A stretch of DNA of 64,000 bases from Aspergillus flavus (lineage: Eukaryota > Ascomycota > Eurotiomycetes > Eurotiales > Aspergillaceae). The stretch lies in contig NC_092410.1 of the NCBI RefSeq assembly GCF_009017415.1, positions 2,790,001 to 2,854,000 of the forward strand. Direction: 5' to 3'. Below, one piece after another: positions 33,118 to 42,854 of this stretch. Every line of letters starts with the position of its first letter. The stretch's first letter is position 1. The notes under the pieces were generated by a model. It did not search any database. It saw nothing but the letters and a program-made list of their open reading frames with translations, and was not told the origin of the DNA. A program made the position numbers and the translations under genes.

Positions 33118-34320
33118 TCAATAGGCATGTAAGTAACCGGTTGTATGTATAATAGAACTCCGCATAATTTTTTCACCTGGCCATACTTGGGTTTCAGTAA
33201 CATCAGCCCGTTGATACTGTGTTGTTAATAAGTTGTACTTGACCGAGATAGCCATAGCACGATCTAGTGGATCGAACTGTGGCTCCTGCTCCTCTGGAGG
33301 CATTAGTGTCGATCTCGATTCATAGCAATGAAGGTATAGCAGGTAATTGTGATCCCCCATATCGATGCGAGGAATGTTGATGAGCGCGGATTCATCACAG
33401 GCATTGTATACACGTATAGGAGATTCGACTGGAAGGACTTCGACCGCGAAGCAGGATGCAAAATCCTTAAGTGAATCTGCTAGTATTGTGTCACGACTAC
33501 GGGGGTCAGGTTCACTTTTGACCTTCCATGCGAATATCGAAAGATCACCGGGATACTTCTGTATTAGCTGCAATTGCAGCCGGCGAAAAGCGTCGGGTAC
33601 ACTCTCATCGGGTATCCGAGTCATACTCACACTGCATATTCCCTTAAGACTGTGTACCACGTCCACAGTGGCATCGCCTCGAGTGGCTGCCCAGGACAAG
33701 CGCATAGCTATACAAGCCTTCTTGACTAGCTTATAATTAGCGAGAACTTCCCCGACAATGCCAGTCTCTTCTGAAAGGAAGAGCAGCAACGTTTCCTTTG
33801 TTGCACCCAGAAAGCATCGACCTTCCTGAGAATAAAAAATGATTTTCCTTGAGGCCAATAGTTCCTGCAAGGCCCAGGGCTCTGTAAGCCACGGGTCATC
33901 CTTAAATTGGCGTTTGAACTCAATCACATGGTCTGTGTACTTGACACTCCTTAGATACACCAAGCATGCAGCTGCATTTTCGTACCACGAGTACATTATA
34001 CTATCCATGTCCTCTCGTGGGACAACATGTGGACCGTTCGCTATGAAGCAGGTATCAATTTGTAAGTAAGCGTATCCTCTCAATCCCGAGAGTTCTGTGC
34101 ACATATTGTTCTTTTTCCAATCCGCCGGTAACTCGTCGTACTAAGACGGCATTGGAGGGGGCTGATAGTGCATCCATGTATAGGAAAAGATGGGGACGGC
34201 CTTCTTCGGTGGACGTGACACGAGAGAGCCATTCAGGATTGATGCAATGGTGCGGTTATCTGGCTCGGCTTGCGAATCCTCCACAGGGTTACTACTCTGA
34301 GATTCCGGGATGGATTCCAT
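33118..34320 (-). pseudogene. HET-domain protein copy 1, one in-frame stop
   Basis: Heterokaryon-incompatibility type protein. The frame starts at the ATG at 34320 (MESIPESQSSNPVEDSQAEP), reads VPIFSYTWMHYQ, the first HET block, then meets TAG at 34141-34143. It continues in the same frame through YAYLQIDTCFIANGP, YENAAACLVYLRSVKYTD, WLTEPWALQELLASRKIIFY, MRLSWAATRGDATVDVVHSL and LSIFAWKVKSEPD to the stop at 33118. The blocks match the standard HET order (Trp-Ala-Leu-Gln-Glu-Leu, then R-x-S-W-A-A-x-R). The parts on both sides of the stop match copy 3, so they belong to one gene. The ATG at 34104 inside the domain could only give a product lacking the HET N-terminus. No intron that removes the stop was found. 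Confidence 0.75.
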
Positions 34321-34917
34321 CTTGTTCAGCAGGTAGATAAAATGGTAACGTGGTAAGTCAGATTATAAAGTAAATCAGAAATGATCTTGTCGTCTTGCTA
34401 GGTATCTGTATCATTGAATTGGGCCAGTGTAAGGTTGGCAAGCCGTGGGCTTTTATACCTACGGTGTGACCAATGACTACTATGCTTGACTAAAGTTCTA
34501 GATCTCGGCAGCATTCCACCTTGAGATATATGTCTTTCATGGACAAACTAGATGTGCGTCATCTATATGTTTCAGAAGGCATCGAAACCTTTCTTCTGAA
34601 TCATAAGTATGAAACTAGAGAATGGCCGTTCAAATGCTTGGAATTTGCTCTTTGAGTTATCTTAAGCACCCCAATCAGAGCTAATCACATGACATTCACT
34701 CCACACACACATCAATGAGCTGAATGCGATACTGGTGCGCTGTAGATGTCGAGTTGCTCAGACATCGAGGCGCGTGATGAGGCCACATTGTTAGGTCATA
34801 TCCTCCCAATACGATAATGGAATGTTTCAAGATATGCCATGCATGCACTCGATGGCAGAAGAGCCGCAAGCCCTTAATTATGGCCTAGTATATAGGATTT
34901 CACATCATCGCTACCAC

Positions 34918-35508
34918 CTATCTACCAAGAAGCCCTAGCAATCCGGCTCGGACTTGTAATTCCAATCTCGTCTTAGGAATCTTAGAGAGATTCGCCATAC
35001 TCTCATTTCCTTCTACTTGGTTGCATTCAGAACTGAGCATGTGCCGTGCCATACTTGCCTGTTCATTGTTATGGCTACTGCGCTCGAAACACAGGATCAA
35101 AGGGCATTGTTTGCAGCGTAGCCGGATTTTAGTGTTGAGATAAAACACTGAAAGCAGCGGCTTCAATGGAAGAACAAACAACCCGAACTGATCACAAAAG
35201 AATCTGAAACAACTTCCTGTCTGAGGCAACAGATATGTCATGATTTGATGCGCCATTCATTGGCTTTCTACATAATCACCACGGAGTGCCCGAGATTGAA
35301 TTAGAAAATTCGTACAGCTGGATACAGCTATTTTGGAGCTTTCGAACAGGAATAAGGAGATGATACGTTGAATGAAGGGTAATAGAAGAAATTGAAACGA
35401 GCCCTGAAGTAAGGTCCATGAGTTGAAGTATGCACCTTTTTGTTTGCCAAGTCTAACCAGCTGAAGTGTATTGAGTTCAACAACACTGCTATTCGACATA
35501 AGAACCAT
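34918..35508 (-). CDS. Hypothetical small hydrophobic protein (candidate two-exon gene)
   Basis: Two collinear frames are separated by one TGA. Exon 1 35272-35508 starts MVLMSNSSVVELNTL and has a hydrophobic stretch FQFLLLPFIQRIISLFLF. A 51-nt segment 35221-35271 (GTAGAA..CTCAG with a CATGAC-like branch site) contains the stop and is a whole number of codons. Exon 2 34918-35220 continues GSCFRFFCDQFGLFVLPLK and ends near LGLLGR. If spliced, the product is about 179 aa. No family is recognised. It sits between HET copies 1 and 2. It could instead be a decayed frame. Confidence 0.35.
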
Positions 35509-36006
35509 TTATTGAAATTTATCGGACGGTGTAGGACGCATTACCTCGGTAGAGTTTTATACAGCAAAGGCGTTTTTTCAGTACGCTGCCTAAACCTATA
35601 TGGAGTCCTTGTTTAATAGTGCAATCTACTGAGCTTCTGTTACGAAATGTTATAAGCCAGGTTGACTAGGTGGATTGAGCATTGCATCCAGGTAACTTTT
35701 GTAACATGAGAGAAGGACAGAAAAGTGGGAAGGGAAGACTTGTCAGACGAATGGCATGGCCATTAGGCCATCTGGCAAACCCTGTCTGAGTTCTCGTAAC
35801 GACTGAGACAGAGTATCAGGCTTAGGCAATGAGGAAATATAAGATAGAATGGGGCGGTGTGTGATAGCAAGATAGAGACTGAACGGAAATATGGAAAGGA
35901 AAAACGGATACTCTGTCCGTTCACTGCTTTGACAGAAGTGGGAAAACAACTAAACTACCTAATAGAACTCCCACAAGATATAAGTGGGATTAATAGCGGA
36001 GATGTC

Positions 36007-37152
36007 TCACTGAATGAAGGCGGTCCCATCCTCGCGAATGTAGATTGTTCCCTGTGCCATGGGCGTCTTCATAGCATCGGCGGCCGAGATACAATACACT
36101 TTGCTGATGTCCATACGGCGACACTCTACTTCTGGCGACTCTGGCGACTCTGGCGACTCTGGCGACTCTGGTGACTCTGGCGATTCTGGCGGCACTGTGC
36201 TGAGATGAATGCAAGGGTACATCCTAGGATGAATATCACTATGGTAAGAGTTAAGGACCAAGCCAATCCGGCCCAGAGGCTGAGAGATAATGAGCCCATG
36301 AATAGAAAACATGCCATTACTGTCTGATGCCAGATTTATCTTGCTCCCATTTTTACATGTTTTAACGTCCCCGCAGAGGTGGAACTGGAATGGCGATCCC
36401 GCTAGCAGTCCATTCGTACATGGGTCATTAATATCCGTGTGTTGCCATTCGAATATTGAAAGGTCATCCTGATACTCTTTCATTATTTCAAGCTGGAGTG
36501 AAAGCATCGCATTTGTCAGGCCGTTAAATCGAACGGAGAGGTCTGGCACAAGGAAGATTCCTATCAAACAATAGGCCAAATCTTCTTTACCCACCTCTTT
36601 GGCGTCTCGTAGGGATGCCCAAGACATACGTTTGGCCACGCTGCAACTTTGCACTTTCTCGGGGTTTCTCAATACCGCCTCCTCAATGCCGGTGATAGAA
36701 GACAGCTCCTTGCACAGGTCACTTTTGCGACCCACTACCTTCCCCGTCTTGGTAAAAAAGAGTATTTCATGGGAGGCCATCAGCTCTGGGAGGGTATATG
36801 CGTGCTGGAACCATTTGCTCTGGTCCCAATCTGCGACCTTTTCAATGTCGGATAGATATACAAAACAAAGGCTGGCCATTCTATAGAGCTCAAAGATAGA
36901 TTTCCAGAGGTTATGCTTCCTAGTGTTCGTGACGCAAGATGATTCCGTCCACAACCACTCATACCCGTATTCTATCGCCTTCTCGCAGGCTTTATCAAGA
37001 CGGGCGTCTGGGGGAAGAAAAGTACCTGGGGACTCCGGAATCATATCCCAACTTCGCGAAAAGATTGCGAAGCTCGAGGGAAAGGCCCGGACTTGATGAA
37101 AGTACTCTGGTGTCCGAGTGGCCGTATAGACAAGATGCATCTCGTATGTCAA
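36007..37152 (-). CDS. HET-domain protein copy 2 with Pro-Glu-Ser repeats
   Basis: 381 aa, apparently intact. HET blocks in order: SFAIFSRSWDMIPE, ACEKAIEYGYEWLWTESSCV (Trp-Val-Asp-Thr-Cys-Cys-Ile in most relatives, here degenerate), RMASLCFVYLSDIEKV, YTLPELMASHEILFF, TGIEEAVLRNPEKVQ, AKRMSWASLRDAKEVGKEDL, AYCLIGIFLVPDLSVRF and LSIFEWQHTD. The C-terminal third carries PPESPESPESPESPESPESP, encoded by a 9-bp tandem repeat, then VECRRMDISKVYC. HET proteins trigger cell death on allorecognition; specificity is unknown. The start at 37152 (MTYEMHLVYT) is the first ATG before the domain. A few extra residues upstream or an upstream exon cannot be excluded. Confidence 0.78.
   Translation of the reverse strand: MTYEMHLVYTATRTPEYFHQVRAFPSSFAIFSRSWDMIPESPGTFLPPDARLDKACEKAIEYGYEWLWTESSCVTNTRKHNLWKSIFELYRMASLCFVYLSDIEKVADWDQSKWFQHAYTLPELMASHEILFFTKTGKVVGRKSDLCKELSSITGIEEAVLRNPEKVQSCSVAKRMSWASLRDAKEVGKEDLAYCLIGIFLVPDLSVRFNGLTNAMLSLQLEIMKEYQDDLSIFEWQHTDINDPCTNGLLAGSPFQFHLCGDVKTCKNGSKINLASDSNGMFSIHGLIISQPLGRIGLVLNSYHSDIHPRMYPCIHLSTVPPESPESPESPESPESPESPEVECRRMDISKVYCISAADAMKTPMAQGTIYIREDGTAFIQ
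36131..36193. repeat. 9-bp tandem repeat, seven units, in HET copy 2
   Basis: Plus-strand unit TCTGGCGAC repeated seven times with point changes in the last three units. It encodes the Glu-Ser-Pro repeat on the minus strand. The unit is a multiple of three, so copy-number change keeps the frame. Confidence 0.93.
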
Positions 37153-38321
37153 AGATTGAATGAGTGGTTAAGTTAGATAATAATAAACTGCAGCTGCCCC
37201 AACGTACATGAAGCTTGCCGTAGATGATCACTGTTCGCTAGCGTTCGCGATATACAGGATAGCTGTGGCAGAGCAAAAGTATTACCGGCTAGGGTTCGAT
37301 CGTCAGTGTTTTGGCGCGAGATGATGCACCTGAGGATACTTTCTGTGAAGTTCACGCCACTGATCTCAACGATGAACAGTAGAATAGTAAAATGAAATAG
37401 TAATTGAATTAATCCTGTGATAAGGACTTGACGAGAATGCTAGACCTGAAGCTGTGCAGTATATCATTTAGGGTCGGACTCGTACCACTACTTATAGATA
37501 TTCTTAGTCTTTTGAAGTCGACGATTTCCGGGGTCTCTATTCTATTTGCATGCGATATTCTTATCGGAAGAATGGTCATTCCTGAGGATATTTACAATGG
37601 AACTGACTTAACCTTGTACTGTATACGCCTGGGAAACTCGCCGTCCTACGTGTTTACCAAGATACTGACAGTGGCTTAGATGAGATCCTACTTGAAAGTA
37701 TCCGATGAGGTGTGTGCCAGAAAGATCATGGAAAGTACCCTGTTAGGCTAGTTCGGATCTCTCCTCTTGCTTCGTACTAGTACTTTCCATATCTAAGCCG
37801 GATGGCTCCATCTTTCTACGGCAAGTAGACATCTTGGACAGAATGGTCCAAGCCACTGTTCCTTGTTTCCTCTCTGTATTACCATCACCTTCGGGAAATG
37901 CCGAATAATCCTGGCACATACTTTCATTTTCCATTGTTTTCTAATGATGTTCCTTTCTGAAAGCCGAAATCTGGTATATGGGCTGAAATCTTATGGGCAG
38001 GCTAGGAACCAAGTGTGCAAATTTAGTACAATGGAGAATGCATGATATTTGGTTTACAGGTTGAGTATTCTTGTCCTGGTGCGTGTATGAGCAGGATAAA
38101 GTACAAACCTTTAAAATATTCAACAGTGCAGTGGCCTGAAAGCGATCAAGTGAAATACCATACACAATGAACATGGAAGCATGATGGCAAAAGAGGACCT
38201 GCGCAACGAAGGCGAGCGTCAAACCGAGAAGCCAGAAGGATTGAACCAGGTATGTTAATCTGAAGTATTTCAAGCGTTGCCTTTGGCTCTTGTGCGCCGT
38301 GTTTTCTTTTTCCCCTTAGTT
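37153..38321. other. Spacer between HET copies 2 and 3
   Basis: 1.2 kb. The minus-strand frame 37941-38273 (110 codons) begins with a hydrophobic stretch (QSFWLLGLTLAFVAQVLFC) that could be a membrane helix. No family is recognised and it is not called as a gene. Confidence 0.4.
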
Positions 38322-39725
38322 TTACTCTGGACCCTTCTTGTACTCCCGCTTTCGTTTCCCCCCCTCCGAATTCTCTTCTCTGGAGGTGCCAGTCTCCATG
38401 AATTCCAGCTCACGTCTTGCCCTAGCGTCAGCCCTTTGTTGCTGACGCTGGCGCGTAAGCTCTACTAATTTCTCAGAATTTCCTACCCGCCCATCTTGAA
38501 GTACAGTGATAGATTGCTTTTGTAAGGTCCCATCATATTCTTCTATCTGCATAGCATTGGCCCAATGATAGTACGGTGATTGCCCTTCCAGTCTGACACA
38601 GATACATAGCTTGGCTTGTGGTTTAGCCGCGTCGAAACACTCAAGGCCTAACAGATAACCGTCTTGTCTCCGATCGTATAGCGGCACGTCCAGCTTAAAA
38701 GGCTTACTGTAAAGAGGAGGCCGAAGAAGTCGGGAGCAAGGCGTAATAAGATCGATACGATGGCAGAAGGCGAATTCTGCAGGCGAATCTGCTAGTAGCC
38801 TCTCACGAGTAACAGAGTTGATGGGCTCTTGGGCCCTCTAGGCGAATATCGAAAGATTATTAGGGTATATCTGTATTAGCCGGAATTGAAGTTGGTGGAA
38901 CATGCTTTCCGGTGTGGGTCTGTCTGGTAGGGCCTTTATATTAAATATGCCCTTCAGACTGTGTATCACATCTGTTTCCGAACGACCCTGTCGCCCGGCA
39001 GCCCAGGACATTCGTTTAGCTATACAAGCACTCCCCATCCTGGCAGGATCCTGAAGAATATCGACGTCAATCCTGGTCCACAATGATAGATATTACAAGA
39101 TGTCCGACTTTTTGCACAAGCGTTTGGCCTCACTAGAATAGAAGGTAATCTCGTTTGAAGCTAGTAGCTCTTGCAGAGCCCAGGCCTCATTCAACCAGCT
39201 ACTATTTTGTATCTTCTCCATGAAGTTGCTATCCCCATATGTATAGACGACATCCTGTAGGTAAACCAAACACATGGGAGCACGGCGATAGTCTGCATAC
39301 TCTAGCCCGTTCATGGCGGACTTTGCTCTAAGGCTCACTCCAGGCCCAGAGATAAAGCAAGTATCGATTTGTAGAAATGGAATGTCAATATAGGCTGCAG
39401 CCTTACATGCCGTGCACAGGCTCGTTTTTGACGTGGGAGTCTGTGACATGCGGAAGACATTCCTCCATGTATACGAAAGAATGGCCCAAGGTGTTTCCAA
39501 CGGCTGCTCCATCAAAATTTCGATATTTTCCGTATTACTCGTGCTTGCAAACATACGGGCATCTCGAGCAGCCCTCAAAGAATCCATGATGCTGCTGCTG
39601 GGCTGAGATTCTGGGAAGCCCTGCATTTGTTCCATATTTGTCCTGTGTATCAGGTGACAGATTTCTAGTGGCCCAAGAACTCCTGCCTCGTGTCTAGATG
39701 GTGTGAGTGGCTCAGAGGGTGGCAA
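38322..39725 (-). pseudogene. HET-domain protein copy 3, two in-frame stops
   Basis: One continuous frame of 467 codons from the ATG at 39725 to the stop at 38322, interrupted by TAA at 39093-39095 and TAG at 38838-38840. The N-terminal part has WAILSYTWRNVFRMS, IPFLQIDTCFISGPG, YRRAPMCLVYLQDVVYTYG and WLNEAWALQELLASNEITFY. After the first stop come ACIAKRMSWAAGRQ, TDVIHSLKGIF and IYPNNLSIFA. After the second stop are RERLLADSPAEFAFC and a basic tail with RQRQQQRADARARRE. At the second stop, copy 1 has Trp (FAWK), so the change is TGG to TAG. Both stops are compatible with C-to-T / G-to-A change. The gene is most similar to copy 1. It is presumably non-functional, unless an N-terminal ~210-residue product is used. 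Confidence 0.82.
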
Positions 39726-40937
39726 TATAGTAAACCAAGGCGAGTAATTGATTGATTTCAGTTTAGGTTATCGTACGACTCATGATAATGGCAAGGTATC
39801 GTCTGGCTGGCGAGCTGTGAGTGCTTATAGCCATGGCACCGAGGTGGGCATGCTTGTGTTTGTCTGCGCTGTCTAAGCTCTCTGTACTACGTGCTGTCAC
39901 AGAGGTCTCATTTGCATCCCTTGGTTATGTCTCAGTTAGACTAGAGCCCAAACCTGCAGTCGTTGTATATCGCTAGTCTGAAACAGAACCATCTTGCTAG
40001 CAAATGGTTGGAGCTTTCATACCTCCAACAATGACTACGGTTGGCTTCATTTAACAACATCCTAAGACGGTGCATCGGATTACTTTCTGTTCTTCTCCAC
40101 AATGTAGGCTTGGGAACGCTACATAACTAATGGTTCTTGAAGGTGCAATATCTATATCAGTCTTGGACGGATATACTGTCTTTTTGCGTTTGGGCCTATC
40201 TTCTAGTGCAGAGAACAAACCCATCTATTCATTATTAGAATCCGAAACACAACATCATACTCCATTAGTCATAACGTATCATTATCCCGAACAATGAGAT
40301 AGCAAGCTGGAGACATCCACTGTACGGTGACAAAAAGGAGGGACTGACCACGAAGGAATGCCAAACAAATCCTCCCTGAATTTGCAATGGGTTTCCAAAG
40401 GCACATACCGACCTCCGACGCCATCCAGCTACTGCTACCGAGTTTCAATGAATGGCAAGGCCAAATCCAGCCAATGCTATCTACGTTTCCTGCCCTTGAC
40501 AGGTCTCTACTAACTCCCTGCACCCCTTAAATGCACAGGGACTCATAAAGCACAGGCATCAGAGAGCCTGTCTTGGTAATTTGAAACAAATGATCAACTC
40601 ACTTTTTACTCAATGTAATCTGACAAGGCGGTCTGACAATGGCATATGAGCTGCACCTAGTTGTATTCCTGTGATAACAGTGTGAGGTATGATATCCACC
40701 TGGTCCTTACATATGGATGAAACGCGCAGATATTTAGATCACGACCTAGGTCGGGGTTCAGTATACATAAATGAAGCCTTGAAAATATATCAAGCTGTAG
40801 AAAACTACTCAATGCTGGTGTCCATAGGGATAAATCAGGGGGGTATGAGCAGCTAATGCTATCTTGGCTACACTGGCACATATACAGATCACCTGCTATG
40901 TACACTCAAGAACGCCCAAACACTAGTCCGGATCTTT
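39726..40937. other. Spacer upstream of HET copy 3
   Basis: 1.2 kb. It holds the presumed promoter of HET copy 3 and the 3' flank of lectin 1. Short minus-strand frames (40269-40523, 40657-40905) have no recognised domain. Confidence 0.5.
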
Positions 40938-41459
40938 TTATGACCATGACCCACGTAACAATGGCGAGTTGCAATATTCGTCATCATCATTTGGGATATG
41001 GAAAGTACCCTTTTGGATGTGCGAGGCCCAGATGGGGCGGTCTCCATCGTTGTAGAGAACGAGGTTCCCACCATCCTGGATGATGCAGTAAACGTCGCTC
41101 CCTTCTCCCCTTGTGCTGGTGCTCCAGACTTCCACGTCATCGTTGGTACACGGCATGACATCGTGTCAGCCCAGGAGGTCCCCATAATCCAACTCCCGTC
41201 ACATAGTGCCAGTAGCGAGAGGAATTCGAACGTAAAAGGAGTACCGAAAAACTTACTACATGACGAGGTCTCCGTCCTCTTGCATATGGATACCTTGAAT
41301 GTCGTAGCGCTGTTCGCGAGTGTTTTGCCAAACACATCTGCCGTCATGGTACACGTCGATCTTGCCGTCCTCCTGCATCGTGAGCCCGCTCCGGCCATCC
41401 TCACTTTTGATGTTCTGGCCAGGCCTGAGCCATTGGCCGTTCTGGAGAATGTTTGGCAT
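40938..41459 (-). pseudogene. B-type (GNA-like) mannose-binding lectin 1; 3' splice site missing
   Basis: Bulb-type lectin domain of the Galanthus agglutinin fold, which binds mannose by QxDxNxVxY repeats. Exon 1 41257-41459 encodes MPNILQNGQWLRPGQNIKSE, TMQEDGKIDVYHDGRCVWQN and HMQEDGDLVM, ending in a TA|GTAAGT donor. Exon 2, by alignment to lectin 2, should start at 41148: TNDDVEVWSTST, CIIQDGGNLVLYNDGDRPIW, ASHIQKG. Between the branch-like GGCTGACACG and the expected exon start there is no AG; lectin 2 has GTGTAG at this point. Without a usable acceptor the reading ends at the TAG just inside the intron. All lectin repeats are otherwise well kept, so the damage looks recent. A distant GAG (in GACGGGAG) is the only nearby AG and is not in frame with the match. 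Confidence 0.72.
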
Positions 41460-42379
41460 GTTGTCTGAGGATATGTGAAGGTGGAGGGGAGATTTTGAAC
41501 GTATTGAGGAAGAAGATAAACAGGTGTTTCTGAGAGACTGGATGGTTGAGTTTAGCATTTGAAACGAGGGCATGACGGTGTTTATCTGTTCTCTTCTCGT
41601 CTGCCAAACGGCCAGTGGCATCAAACGCAGCACGAACCCCAGCTCAACATGCTGGGTTGTTTTCCGGGCACTCTGTAAGCTATGAATGATGACAATTTTA
41701 TACAAAAGTTATGTTCGAATACCAAGACTAACTAGGACGTTGTCACCTGGCTCTCTAGATCCCACCCGTGCACTAACTTGAACAGAATACGATAATAATT
41801 TTCTCAAGGCCGAGAGCTGGGATCGGTAAGGATATACATCATGCGGGTACAGAGAGTACTTCTAAACCTCTAGTAGTAAATTCGTGGTGAGTTGTCCTAG
41901 TGGTACTGGAAGATTGTTTGGTGCATGTATAACTTGGAACATGACTAGATTTTAAACGCTTATAATTTAACCAATTCATAACTAGTTTGATTTCTCATTG
42001 AAGCTCGGTAAAATCAGCACACAACGTACTGACTGTCCCAACCATAGGATCCGACAATCTCCCGAAAGTTCGACCTAGTAGCATTGCGTTAGGGCGGAGT
42101 ATTGTTCCTCCTGGCCAGCCTTTGGGGTTAAATGGCCAATTCTTTGAATTCGGGGTCCAACTTTCCATATATAGGTGGTAAGGTTTGGTAAGCTGCATAT
42201 TTACGTTACCAGCCAGCTATCTGATAAATAAAGTGTTGAGCAGATATCACAGCACACAAAACTACGAAATGCTGGCTTATACGTATGTAGACCACTGGAG
42301 CTCGTATATTCAGCATTATAATCTACGTACGGGCCTTATATGAAGATTACCTGATGAGGGTCATTACTTCTCCAAACCC
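41460..42379. other. Spacer between the two lectin genes
   Basis: 0.9 kb. It includes the promoter of lectin 1 and the 3' flank of lectin 2. Frames at 41995-42198 (minus) carry no known domain. Confidence 0.5.
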
Positions 42380-42854
42380 CTATGGCCTGCAACTCCCAGA
42401 GCAAACATGGCCAGGATCTCTTGGGGTGCGGGAAGACCAAATGGCGTTTTCACCCCTGTAGAGAACGACGTTACCATCATCCTGCACGAAGCAGCACACG
42501 CTGTGGTCCCCAATAGGATAAGCGGTGTCAGTCTGCCAGATGGGCTTGCCACGCTTGGTACTACACACGGTATTGTATTAGCCCAGGAGACACTATGATC
42601 AAAACTAACACATGTTGGCCAGCACAAGGGAAATGAGACACGTACTACAGACAAAGGTTGCCATCCCTTTTCATCTTAAGGCCCTTGATGTCATTGCGCT
42701 GCTCGGTCTGAAATACACATTGACCCGAGTGAGAGAGGATGAGCCTGCCATCGGTCTGCACACCGAACTCAACCGTACCGTCTTTGCTTTTCAGATTGTG
42801 GCCTACTTCAACCCAGTCACCGGGATAGAGAATGTACGACGAATAGAGAGACAT
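42380..42854 (-). CDS. B-type (GNA-like) mannose-binding lectin 2
   Basis: 129 aa. Exons are 42646-42854 and 42380-42560; the intron of 85 nt has GTACGT..GTGTAG ends and joins TA to T (Tyr). The ATG at 42854-42852 starts MSLYSSYILYPGDWVEVGHN. Three beta-prism repeats are visible: VQTDGRLILSHSGQCVFQT, MKRDGNLCLYTKRGKPIWQT and VQDDGNVVLYRGENAIWSS. The second and third fit QxDxNxVxY closely. The first is degenerate (Q-x-D-x-R-x-I-x-S) and may not bind sugar. No signal peptide is seen, so it is probably cytosolic or unconventionally exported, as for other fungal lectins that act in defence against grazers. The paralogue at 40938-41459 lies 0.9 kb downstream in the same orientation. Confidence 0.85.

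Noticed and set aside
36131..36193. Short regular repeats as a CRISPR-like array
   Set aside because: Units are contiguous 9-mers without spacers inside a protein-coding frame of a fungal gene.
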